Source: Paracoccaceae bacterium (GTDB taxonomy: Bacteria > Pseudomonadota > Alphaproteobacteria > Rhodobacterales > Rhodobacteraceae). Taken from it: a stretch of 55,771 nucleotides of DNA. Below are positions 8,186-16,793 of the stretch, piece by piece (position 1 is the stretch's first letter; every line of letters begins with the position of its first letter). Location of the stretch: the NCBI GenBank assembly GCA_002709405.1, contig PAQV01000048.1:1-55771 (forward strand), read 5' to 3'. Position numbers and translations under genes: made by a program. The notes below the pieces were generated by a model. The model was not told where the DNA came from, did no database searches, and saw only the letters and a program-made list of their open reading frames with translations.

Positions 8186-11100
8186 CACAGGTCCTCCAAA
8201 AGGGCGGCAAGTTCGGCGTCAATATCGCCGTCACCGCCGGATGCCGGCGGCGCCGCCATGGCATCGTCTGAAAATCCAGATAGAAGGTCGTCCAATTCGT
8301 CGAGGCTGTCTGTGGTCTTGGTCACAGAGGCCCCGGTTTTTTCCGCGCCCGCCGGGCGCGCAGGAACGGCCGGCCGGGGCGGAGACGGGGGCGGTACCGG
8401 GGTGCCCGTCCAGGGTCCGCGCAGGGTCTCTCCGCCCAGGGCGTTGAACGAGCCCAGCCGGATCTCGTCGCGCCCCTTGATCCACAGCACCGGCATGACG
8501 CCCCGGGCCATGACCGCTTCGACGCGGGCCAGGGTCAGGTTACGCTCTGTGCAAGGCAAGGCCACCTGGTCGCCGTACCGGTCGGTCACGTGGTGGAACG
8601 GAATATCGCCCAGCGCCATCACGCTGCCCAGGTCCAGCCCGGGCCCGTTCTTGCGAAAGCTCTGGGCCAGAAGGATCGTCACCAGCACCACCGGGTTGGC
8701 CCACAAAAGGCCCCTGAGCCCCTCGGCCATGGTGAATTCCTCGAAGTCGAACTCGTAGATCGGCTCGGACCTGGCCCCGTAGGGACGGCGCAGCATGAAG
8801 CGGGGCGCGGCCAGGCCCAGATGCGCGGCCTCGGGCATGGCGCGCAGGGTATCCCAGGCCTCGGCGACCAGCGGATGGCGGTCGACCCTGGCCGTGTCGA
8901 AGGTCGACGCCGACAGGGCCGCCACGAACGGCGCATCCACATGCGCGGCCACCCGGGCGATCCGGCCCAGGATCTGGGCGTGAGGCGGCGTTTCCTCGAA
9001 GGTATAAAGCCCGATCAGGGCGGAATAGCCGCCGCGCCCGGTCTCTTCGTCCAGAGGCGCTTCGGTCAGCAGGCGGACAAGGCCGGTTTCGGCCAGATCC
9101 TCGGTCGCGGCCAGGTCGGCGGCGATTTCCTCGGCCGAGACATCGTAGAGCATGACGTCCAGCTGGTCGTCAGCGGCAATCGAGCGGGCCAGCAGATCCA
9201 GGCTGCGCCACTGGCTTTCCAGCGCCTGGAAATCCGGATGGTGCAGGATCAGCCGCATCGCCGACGAGATCGCCGCATCCACCGCGGCCACCGCATCGGC
9301 ATCGGGGGCAGAGGCCACGTGCGGCCCGACGATCCGGGCCAGCATCTCGTCCAGCGGACCCGGTTGGCTCAACTGGCCCCCGTGGTCTCCGATCAGCATC
9401 TGGAAATCGCTCAGCTTGCGGTCGGCCGGAACCGAGGTCGCAGCCGACCGGGCGCGCGTCGGGGTCAGCGCCATGTCATGGATCGCGGCCCATGTCTTCA
9501 GCCGCTCCATCGCCCCGGCCGAGGTCGCCCCGGCCTGCAGCTGAGCCCGCAACCCCGTGAGTTCGGCAAACAGGTCGACCTTCTCGAAGAGCTCGTCGGG
9601 ATGCAGGTCGTCCAGCCCCTTCAGAGGCACCTTTACCCCGGCCCCATCCTTGCCCACGGGCAGGACCAGATCGCCGGCAAACCCCGCGATGATGTCCTCG
9701 ACCGTATCGGGATCAAGCAGGACCGGTTCGCGCGCCGCCAGGGCCGCGCCGGTTTCCAGGGCCCCCCTGGCCGCCCGGCCGGAGAAATCACCGAAAAGGG
9801 CTATCCGGAACCGCTTGCGGTTCAGCCGCTCAGGCGCAGGGCGCGCGGCCGACAGGGTGCCGAACGCCATCTGAGGCTCGACCTTTTGCTGGGCCCCGCC
9901 GGTCGCCGCGCCTTCGTCCAGGTCCGCCAGCAGATCATCGAGATCCGCCAGCCCCCCTTCGGCCTCTACTGCCCCTGCGGGCGTCGGATCGGTGTCCAAC
10001 TCTGGCGGGAGGTCAGGTTCCAGGCCATCCAGCAAGGCGTCCAGATCATCCAGAGCGCCCTCTGCCCCGGCCCCCGGCATGTCATCGAGGCCACCGAGGG
10101 GATCCGCTTCGGATGCGTGTCCATCCTCACCCGTTGCACTCTGCACAGAAGCATCCGCCAACTCGGCCGCAGAGGTGGCACCGGCCGACGCGTCCTCCAC
10201 CGCGTGCGGCGCGGACATGTCATCCCCCCCGTCACTCGGCGTTGCAGCCGGGCCCGCCAACAGATCGTCAAGACCATCCGCTTGCCCCGGGCCATCCGCC
10301 GCCACTTCCGCCGCGGGCTCATCAGTGGGAGCAGCCTCCAACCCGCCCAGCAGGTCGTCCAGAGCGTCCGCTGCAGCATTTTGCCCGGACGGGGGCTCTG
10401 AAGGCGGCGCAACCATCCCGCTTGCCAGGTCATCCAGAGTGACCGGCGCCTTTGTTACGGGGCCCGCCGACGCGGCCACGTCTTGCGACCCGGCCAGGTC
10501 TTGCAGAAGGTTATCCAAACCGGGATCCGTCGGGGCATCGTCCTCAGGCGGGCCGGCGTCCGCCAGCCCCGAAAGCACATTCCCGACACCCTCGTCACGG
10601 TCGTCCGCCCCGGCCGGGTCAGAGCCCAGCTCAGCCAGACCGGCCAGCACATCATCCGACGGATCCTCCTCCCCGCCCGCATCGTCCGGGTCCCCCACGA
10701 GACCGGACAACAGATCATCCAGGTCATCGGCCGGTGTGACCTCCTCCGGCGCGCTCGTCGACAGCCCCGACAGGATATCCCCCGTGGGGTCCCGGTCTTC
10801 GACGGCTTTAGGCGCCGCCGCCGACAGGCTGGCCAGGGCCGAAACGGACGGATCTTCTGACGGCACCGCTTGCGGCGCGTCTACCGACAGGCCGGAGAGG
10901 ATGTCTTCAGCGGTATCTACCTCTGCGGGGGCGTCGGGCATAAATTCGGACAAGTCAGCGAGGATGTCTCCTGCCGGGTCATCCTCCTTCGTTGCCTGCG
11001 GTTTCTGCACGGAAAGGCTCGCGAGAGCCGAGGCAGAGAGATCCTCGCTCGGACGGACCTCGAGGGCGTCATCGGACAGACCAGAAAGGATGTCCGCAGT

Positions 11101-11985
11101 CGGGTCTTCCTCAACAGGGGCCTCAGGAGCCTGCGCGGAGAGGCTGGCGAGGGCCGAGGCGGAGGGGTCTTCGCCTGGGGTATCCTCGGGCATGTTTGCC
11201 GACAGACCAGAGAGGATGCCCGCAGTCGGGTCTTCCTCGACTGGAGCATCTGGTGCCTGTGCGGAGAGGCTGGCCAGGGCCCAGGCGGAGGGGTCTTCGC
11301 TTGGGGTATCCTCCGGCGCGTTTGCCGACAGGCTGGAGAGGATGTCTGTGGTGGGGTCGGTCGGCGTGACTTCGGGAGGGGCCTGGGTGGCGAGGTCGGA
11401 CAGGATGCTGGCGGACGGGTCGGTCCGGGGGGCGTCGGGCTGATGTTGGGCCCGCAGGCTGGACAGGGCGGCGGAGAGGTCGGCAGAGCCCGCCCCTTCG
11501 TCCGAACCCGATGCGCCGAGGGCCGACAGCAGGGCGGGATCGGCGAGGATGGTCTCTATCAGGGCCTCGGCCCCGGCCTTGCCGTCCATGTAGGCCATCA
11601 GGTTCGACAACTGGGTCCGCGCCTCCAGCAGGGCCCGGAGCGGAGCGATCTTGCCGGCGATGGCCGCCGGTTCGAAATCGGACATGGCTTCAAAGGTCAG
11701 GTCGACATTCAGGTTGCCCGCGCCCGTCAGCGTATCGGGCACCGTGAAGGCCACGCGCGGGGCCATGGCCTTCATCCGCTTGTCGAAGTTGTCGACGTCG
11801 ATCTCCAGGAAATCCCGCTCGGCGATCGGGGGCTGGGCGATGGTCGACTTGCCCGACAGGTCCGACATCACCCCCATCACGAAGGGCAATTGTACGGTCT
11901 TTTCCGAGCCATACAGCTCGACGTCATATTCGATCTGGACCCGGGGCGCGCGGTTGCGCGAGATGAATTTCTGGCTGTCGGTCAT
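8185..11985 (-). CDS. Composite T6SS sheath protein: TssB - acidic repeats - TssB-like - TssC-like
   Basis: A 1266-residue protein. Residues 1-158 are a full TssB (VipA) domain, roughly three-quarters identical by eye to the separate TssB of this operon. Residues about 165-700 are a low-complexity acidic array: alternating 20-21-residue units of the types DPSASALASLSAQAPEAP and DPTADILSGLS, then spaced LDDLLxGL motifs. Residues about 722-820 look like a second, divergent TssB domain (FRIALFGDFSG, LLDPDTVEDIIAGF, LDDLHPDELFEKVDLFAELT align in order with TssB blocks). Residues about 850-1190 resemble TssC (VipB), with ILHHPDFQALESQWRSL matching the TssC block of this operon. The tail repeats LDDLLSGF. 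The ATG overlaps the channel stop (ATGA). Its role is unknown; a sheath variant, cap or assembly scaffold is inference. Confidence 0.88.
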   Translation of the reverse strand: MTDSQKFISRNRAPRVQIEYDVELYGSEKTVQLPFVMGVMSDLSGKSTIAQPPIAERDFLEIDVDNFDKRMKAMAPRVAFTVPDTLTGAGNLNVDLTFEAMSDFEPAAIAGKIAPLRALLEARTQLSNLMAYMDGKAGAEALIETILADPALLSALGASGSDEGAGSADLSAALSSLRAQHQPDAPRTDPSASILSDLATQAPPEVTPTDPTTDILSSLSANAPEDTPSEDPSAWALASLSAQAPDAPVEEDPTAGILSGLSANMPEDTPGEDPSASALASLSAQAPEAPVEEDPTADILSGLSDDALEVRPSEDLSASALASLSVQKPQATKEDDPAGDILADLSEFMPDAPAEVDTAEDILSGLSVDAPQAVPSEDPSVSALASLSAAAPKAVEDRDPTGDILSGLSTSAPEEVTPADDLDDLLSGLVGDPDDAGGEEDPSDDVLAGLAELGSDPAGADDRDEGVGNVLSGLADAGPPEDDAPTDPGLDNLLQDLAGSQDVAASAGPVTKAPVTLDDLASGMVAPPSEPPSGQNAAADALDDLLGGLEAAPTDEPAAEVAADGPGQADGLDDLLAGPAATPSDGGDDMSAPHAVEDASAGATSAAELADASVQSATGEDGHASEADPLGGLDDMPGAGAEGALDDLDALLDGLEPDLPPELDTDPTPAGAVEAEGGLADLDDLLADLDEGAATGGAQQKVEPQMAFGTLSAARPAPERLNRKRFRIALFGDFSGRAARGALETGAALAAREPVLLDPDTVEDIIAGFAGDLVLPVGKDGAGVKVPLKGLDDLHPDELFEKVDLFAELTGLRAQLQAGATSAGAMERLKTWAAIHDMALTPTRARSAATSVPADRKLSDFQMLIGDHGGQLSQPGPLDEMLARIVGPHVASAPDADAVAAVDAAISSAMRLILHHPDFQALESQWRSLDLLARSIAADDQLDVMLYDVSAEEIAADLAATEDLAETGLVRLLTEAPLDEETGRGGYSALIGLYTFEETPPHAQILGRIARVAAHVDAPFVAALSASTFDTARVDRHPLVAEAWDTLRAMPEAAHLGLAAPRFMLRRPYGARSEPIYEFDFEEFTMAEGLRGLLWANPVVLVTILLAQSFRKNGPGLDLGSVMALGDIPFHHVTDRYGDQVALPCTERNLTLARVEAVMARGVMPVLWIKGRDEIRLGSFNALGGETLRGPWTGTPVPPPSPPRPAVPARPAGAEKTGASVTKTTDSLDELDDLLSGFSDDAMAAPPASGGDGDIDAELAALLEDL

Positions 11986-12830
11986 GGGGTCTCTCCGCGA
12001 AGGGCGGCAATATCCTGGCGCAGAGCGCGGATTTCCTCGCGCAGGGACAGGACGTGTTCATCGACGATGTCTGTTTCGGCCCGCACCAGCGCGCGCAGGC
12101 GCTCGAACTCGGCCTCGGTTTCCGCCTCGACGGCCGACTGCATGGTGTTGACCAGAAGGCCGATGAAGAGGTTCAGCACCGAAAAGGCCGTGGCCACGAT
12201 GAAGGGCACGAAGAAGGCCCAGGCCGTTGGGTATACCTCCATCACCGGCCGGACGATGCCCATGGACCAGCTTTCCAGCGTCATGATCTGGAACAGCGAA
12301 TAGATCGACAGGCCCAGCGTGCCGAACCAATCGGGGAAGGCCTCGCCATACATCAGCGTCGCCATCACCCCGAAGACGTAATAGACGATCGACAGCATGA
12401 CCACGACGGCCCCCATGCCCGGCAGGGCATCGAACAGCGCCTGCACCACGGCCCGCATCTGGGGCACGGCGGACAGCACGCGCATGGCCCGGATGACGCG
12501 CAAGCCGCGCAGGGCCGACAATTGCTTGCCGTCGGGCAGCAGGCCCAGCCCCACGACCACCAGGTCGAAGATGTTCCAGGCATTGCGGAAGAACCCGAGG
12601 CCATAGGCATAAAGCTTCAGCAGCATCTCGGCCACGAAGATGGCCAGGATCAGCCGGTCGAGCGTGCGCAACAGCCCGCCGATCGCATCGGTGACGTTCT
12701 GCGACGTCTGCAGCCCCAGGATGACCGCGTTGATCACGATCACCACAAGGATCGCGTTCGCCACGTCCGAGCGCTCGACGAAGGTGCGAACCTTGTCGCG
12801 CAGGCCGGACGGCTGAGCCTCGTCCACCAT
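11982..12830 (-). CDS. NaChBac-family voltage-gated sodium channel inside the T6SS operon
   Basis: A 282-residue one-repeat channel subunit that would work as a tetramer in the inner membrane. S1-S3 lie near 22-98. S4 (about 105-120) has the gating charges R108, R111, R114 and R117 at three-residue spacing. After S5 comes the pore loop with the filter TLESWSM (184-190), the hallmark of bacterial sodium-selective channels, then S6 (about 203-230) and a C-terminal coiled coil (about 232-278). The ATG at 12830 follows AGGGAAGGAAG, so I prefer it to an upstream in-frame start at 12986. The stop overlaps the start of the composite sheath gene (ATGA). Such channels are known from Rhodobacterales, but I know of no T6SS-operon example. 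Confidence 0.93.
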   Translation of the reverse strand: MVDEAQPSGLRDKVRTFVERSDVANAILVVIVINAVILGLQTSQNVTDAIGGLLRTLDRLILAIFVAEMLLKLYAYGLGFFRNAWNIFDLVVVGLGLLPDGKQLSALRGLRVIRAMRVLSAVPQMRAVVQALFDALPGMGAVVVMLSIVYYVFGVMATLMYGEAFPDWFGTLGLSIYSLFQIMTLESWSMGIVRPVMEVYPTAWAFFVPFIVATAFSVLNLFIGLLVNTMQSAVEAETEAEFERLRALVRAETDIVDEHVLSLREEIRALRQDIAALRGETP

Positions 12831-13010
12831 CTTCGGTCTTCCTTCCCTGTTGTGCCGGCCGCGGTCTTGCGCGGGGTCGCTTCGGCCGGTCTGGTGCCGT
12901 CTGTTGCCGTCTGTCTGAGCCGCGCTGACCACCAGGTCGGCGGCGCCGTAGGTAGATCTTGTCCCGGCGGTTCGCCCTTCGTCCAAAGCGCCCCCCGGGT
13001 CCGTCCGGGC

Positions 13011-15713
13011 CTAGTCGAACGTGTAGGCGAACTCTCCCTCGCTGGTGTCGACAGAGACCTTGCGGATCTCGCCGCCCTCCATCATCCGGCGCAGGAATTC
13101 GGCGGAAATGTCGGGCAGCATCGTGTTGGTCACGATGGCATCGATCATGCGCCCGCCGCTTTCCAGCTCCTGGCACCGCTCGACGATCATGTCGACGACC
13201 GCATCCGAGTACTCGAACGGCACCCCATGGCTTTCGGACACGCGTTTCTGGATGCGGCCCAGCTGCAGGCGGGTGATGGCCGCGATCATCTCGGGCGACA
13301 GCGGGTAATAGGGGATCGTCACCAGCCGGCCCAGCAGGGCGGCAGGAAAGACCTTGAGCAGCGGATCGCGCAGGGCCTTCGCGATGCCTTCGGGTTCGGG
13401 CATCAGGTCGGGATCGGCGCACAGGTCCATGATCAGGTCCGAGCCCACGTTCGAGGTCAGCAGGATCAGGGTATTCTTGAAGTCGATGATCCGGCCTTCG
13501 CCATCTTCCATCACCCCCTTGTCGAAGACCTGGAAGAAGATCTCGTGCACGTCTGGGTGGGCCTTTTCGACCTCGTCCAGAAGGACCACCGAATAGGGCT
13601 TGCGCCGCACCGCTTCGGTCAGCACCCCGCCTTCGCCATAGCCCACGTATCCCGGAGGCGCGCCCTTCAACGAGCTGACGGTATGGGCTTCCTGGTATTC
13701 GGACATGTTGATGGTGATGACGTTCTGCTCGCCGCCATAGAGGATCTCGGCCAGGGCCAGGGCGGTTTCGGTCTTGCCGACCCCGCTGGTGCCCGCCAGC
13801 AGGAAGACCCCGATGGGCTTCGATGGGTTGTCGAGCCCCGCGCGCGAGGTCTGGATCCGCTTGGCGATCATCTTCATCGCGTGGTCCTGGCCGATGACGC
13901 GCTTGGCCAGGTGGTCTTCCAGACTCAGCACGGTCTGGATCTCGTCCTTGACCATGCGGCCCACGGGGATGCCCGTCCAGTCGCCGACCACGCTGGCCAC
14001 CGCCTGGGCGTCGACAATGGGCAGGATCAGCGGGCTGTCGCCCTGGGCCTCTGCCAGGCGCTCCTTCGCGTGCAGCAGCTTGTTCATCAGCGCATCGCGC
14101 GAGAAGGACTCGTCGTCCCCGGGGACCTCGGGCGCGGGATCCGCCGCGTCAACAGGCTCCCCCTTGGCCCGCAGCTGGGCGCGCAGATCCAGGATGGTCT
14201 CGACGATCTCCTTTTCGGTGTCCCAACGGGCAGTCAGGCCGGCCAGGCGCTCTTCCTCGGCCGTTTTGGCAGCCGTCACGGCCTCGCGCCGGTCGGCCAC
14301 GTCGTAGCCGGCTGTCTCGTCCCGGTCGATGATCTCCAGCTCGGTGCTCAGCGCCTCGATGCGGCGCTGGCTGTCGTCGACCTCGGCTGGAACCGCATGT
14401 TGAGACACCGCCACCCGGGCGCAGGCCGTATCCAGCAGGCTGACCGACTTGTCGGGCAGCTGGCGGGCGGGAATGTAGCGGGCCGAAAGCGTCACGGCCG
14501 CCTCGATCCCTTCATCCAGCACCTGCACCCGGTGGTGCTTTTCCAGCATCGAGGCAATGCCCCGCATCATCAGGATGGCCTTGGGAATGCCCGGCTCGTC
14601 CACTTGCACCACCTGGAAACGGCGGGTCAGCGCGGGGTCCTTTTCGATGTATTTCTTGTACTCGGCCCAGGTCGTGGCCCCGATGGTCCGCAATGTCCCG
14701 CGCGCCAGAGCCGGCTTCAGCAGGTTGGCCGCATCGCCCGTACCGGCCGCGCCCCCGGCCCCCACCAGTGTATGGGTTTCATCGACGAACATGACGATGG
14801 GCACCGGGCTGGCCTGCACCTCGTCGATGACCTGGCGCAGGCGGTTTTCGAATTCGCCCTTCATCGAGGCCCCGGCCTGCAACAGCCCCACGTCCAGCAC
14901 CAGAAGCTTGACGTCCTTCAGCGCCGGCGGCACGTCGCCGCGCGCGATGCGCAGGGCAAAGCCCTCGACCACGGCCGTCTTGCCCACGCCGGCCTCGCCG
15001 GTCAGGATCGGGTTGTTCTGGCGCCGGCGCATCAGCACGTCGACGATCTGGCGGATTTCCTCGTCGCGGCCCACGATCGGGTCGATCTCGCCGTTGCGGG
15101 CCTGTTCGGTCAGGTCGGTGCAGAATTGCTCCAGCGCCTCGCCCTGCCCCATCTGCGGCGCGTGCATGGCATCCGAGGCCTCGCCCGGATGCGCCCCGCC
15201 CCCGGTCTGCGACCCGTCCTGAGGCCGCATCTGCCCCTCGGGCGACCCATCGGTGGCCGCCATGAAATGATCCGCCAGGTCGTCGGGGCCGATCTTGCCC
15301 AGTTCAGGCGACATGGATTGCAGGATGTTGCGCAGGGGCGGTGTCTTCAGCATGCCCAGCAGCAGGTGGCCCGTGCGCACCTGGTTCGACGAATACAGCA
15401 ACGAGCCCCAGACCCAGCCCCGTTCCATCGCGTCCATCAGGTGTTCGGACAGGTCGGATATGGTCGTGGCCCCGCGCGGCAGCATATCCAGCGCCCGGGT
15501 GATCTGGCTGGCAATCGCGCCGGGATCCAGGTCGTAATGCTGGATGATCCGGTGCAGGTCGCTGTCCTGCGCATTCAGGATCTGGTGCATCCAGTGCACG
15601 ACTTCGACATAGGGATTGCCCCGCATCTTGCAGAAGACCGTGGCGCTTTCGACCGCCTGGTAGCCCAGCTTGTTGAGCTTTCCGAACAAGGCGACGCGGC
15701 TGATTTCGGTCAT
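13011..15713 (-). CDS. clpV: ClpV (TssH), AAA+ ATPase that recycles the T6SS sheath
   Basis: A 900-residue double-ring AAA+ unfoldase that disassembles contracted TssB/TssC sheath. The N-terminal Clp-N domain spans about residues 1-150. The first ATPase domain has Walker A GEAGVGKT (239-246) and Walker B-like MFVDETHTL. A coiled-coil middle domain lies near 430-520. The second ATPase domain has GTSGVGKT (641-648) and LLDEVEKAH. Length fits the family. The start is preceded by GGGGGAG. It precedes the sodium-channel gene by 180 bases, which hold no convincing separate gene. Having two TssB-bearing sheath proteins in one operon raises the question of whether ClpV acts on both. Confidence 0.96.
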   Translation of the reverse strand: MTEISRVALFGKLNKLGYQAVESATVFCKMRGNPYVEVVHWMHQILNAQDSDLHRIIQHYDLDPGAIASQITRALDMLPRGATTISDLSEHLMDAMERGWVWGSLLYSSNQVRTGHLLLGMLKTPPLRNILQSMSPELGKIGPDDLADHFMAATDGSPEGQMRPQDGSQTGGGAHPGEASDAMHAPQMGQGEALEQFCTDLTEQARNGEIDPIVGRDEEIRQIVDVLMRRRQNNPILTGEAGVGKTAVVEGFALRIARGDVPPALKDVKLLVLDVGLLQAGASMKGEFENRLRQVIDEVQASPVPIVMFVDETHTLVGAGGAAGTGDAANLLKPALARGTLRTIGATTWAEYKKYIEKDPALTRRFQVVQVDEPGIPKAILMMRGIASMLEKHHRVQVLDEGIEAAVTLSARYIPARQLPDKSVSLLDTACARVAVSQHAVPAEVDDSQRRIEALSTELEIIDRDETAGYDVADRREAVTAAKTAEEERLAGLTARWDTEKEIVETILDLRAQLRAKGEPVDAADPAPEVPGDDESFSRDALMNKLLHAKERLAEAQGDSPLILPIVDAQAVASVVGDWTGIPVGRMVKDEIQTVLSLEDHLAKRVIGQDHAMKMIAKRIQTSRAGLDNPSKPIGVFLLAGTSGVGKTETALALAEILYGGEQNVITINMSEYQEAHTVSSLKGAPPGYVGYGEGGVLTEAVRRKPYSVVLLDEVEKAHPDVHEIFFQVFDKGVMEDGEGRIIDFKNTLILLTSNVGSDLIMDLCADPDLMPEPEGIAKALRDPLLKVFPAALLGRLVTIPYYPLSPEMIAAITRLQLGRIQKRVSESHGVPFEYSDAVVDMIVERCQELESGGRMIDAIVTNTMLPDISAEFLRRMMEGGEIRKVSVDTSEGEFAYTFD

Positions 15714-15740
15714 GTCAAACTCCCCCGTGATACGAGCATG

Positions 15741-16793
15741 TCATTGTCCCGGCTGCGTCCGGGGGTAGATGAAAAGGTCCTCGGCATCGGGCCTTTCGAC
15801 GTCCGGATCGGGTCGCACGCCCGTCCAGCTGAGCAGGCCCAGCCGGGTCGCCCCGCCAAGCGAGGCGCGGGGCACATCGTCGCCCTTCAGCACCAGGTTG
15901 ATGTCCCAGTCCAGCGCATCGCCCACGTAGCCCCGGACGATGGCCGTCATCCGGTCCAGCGCCGGCCCGCCGGGCAGAAGCCGTTCGTAATCCTTGCGCG
16001 CCAGCGGCCCGATTCGGATGCGGAACTTGGCCGAGCGCGACCAGACGCGGCTGCCGATCGACGTGCCCTGCCCCAGCGGTGTCGGCCTGCCCAGCTGCCA
16101 TTGGTCGTCCGGCTCCAGCGTCAGCCAGGACCCGATGAACTGTTGCACGGTGACCGGCACCTCGAAATAGGCCGACAGGATCGCCACCAGCCCCTCGGCA
16201 TTGCGCGGGCCCTGGCTCATGTGGCCGGTAAAGGCCAGCCGTCCCAGGCCGGGGATGGCGTCGCGGTCGTGAAGGTTGTCGCCGTGATAGCCCGCCAGGG
16301 CCGACACCTTCTGCGCCACCCCGTCGTCGTAATCGGTGCGGTCGTAGTTGGGCGCCGGCTGGCCCGTCGCCCAGGCCCGGTAGAACAGGCACATCATGCG
16401 GTGGGTCAGCATGTCGCCGAAGGCCTGCAGGGTTCCGTCGCGATGGTTGCGCCGCCGGTCGCGGGTGTATTCGGTGATATGCAGCGGCAGCGGCCCGTGC
16501 GGCCCGAAAAGCCCGAAGAACCGGTTGGTCAGCTTGTCGGGCTTGCCGTCCTTGCCCTTGGTATAGGCCGCGATGGTCGAGGTCGGGAACGCCAGCTCGG
16601 CCTCCTGGCCCAGGCGCACCCGGTCCTCACGCGGGCGGCGGCTTTCACCCAGGCGGGGGGCGTCGGAATAATGCGCCTCGATCACCCGCAGGGCCTGGAA
16701 CAGGTGGTGCTGGTCCGGTGCCGCGACCAGCGCGTCGAACAGGCTTGGCTGATCCGCGCCCGTCCGCTCCCGTTCTGACCGATCCCCGCTCAT
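15741..16793 (-). CDS. tssG: TssG, T6SS baseplate protein
   Basis: Baseplate wedge component that assembles with TssE, TssF and TssK. The reading frame matches TssG/ImpH with the expected length (350 residues). Motifs include NRFFGLFGPHGPLPLHITEY and, further on, LAFTGHMSQGPRNAEGL. I start it at ATG 16793 because it overlaps the tssF stop as ATGA, the usual junction here. An in-frame ATG at 16826 would add 11 residues but overlap tssF by 37 bases. It is followed by clpV after 27 bases. Confidence 0.94.
   Translation of the reverse strand: MSGDRSERERTGADQPSLFDALVAAPDQHHLFQALRVIEAHYSDAPRLGESRRPREDRVRLGQEAELAFPTSTIAAYTKGKDGKPDKLTNRFFGLFGPHGPLPLHITEYTRDRRRNHRDGTLQAFGDMLTHRMMCLFYRAWATGQPAPNYDRTDYDDGVAQKVSALAGYHGDNLHDRDAIPGLGRLAFTGHMSQGPRNAEGLVAILSAYFEVPVTVQQFIGSWLTLEPDDQWQLGRPTPLGQGTSIGSRVWSRSAKFRIRIGPLARKDYERLLPGGPALDRMTAIVRGYVGDALDWDINLVLKGDDVPRASLGGATRLGLLSWTGVRPDPDVERPDAEDLFIYPRTQPGQ

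Noticed and set aside
11982-12830. Idea that the sodium channel is a T6SS pore-forming effector
   Set aside because: It is a canonical inner-membrane BacNav with voltage sensor and no secretion-linked domain or immunity partner; a resident channel is more likely.
12831-12986. N-terminal extension of the sodium channel to 12986
   Set aside because: The added residues are hydrophilic and unlike the family, and a good ribosome site precedes the ATG at 12830.
12054-16778. A very long open frame (about 1570 codons) on the plus strand opposite clpV, tssG and the channel gene
   Set aside because: GC-rich codon use leaves opposite frames open. Its translation is rich in His/Arg/Gly/Gln without recognisable domains, and the minus-strand genes are secure family members.
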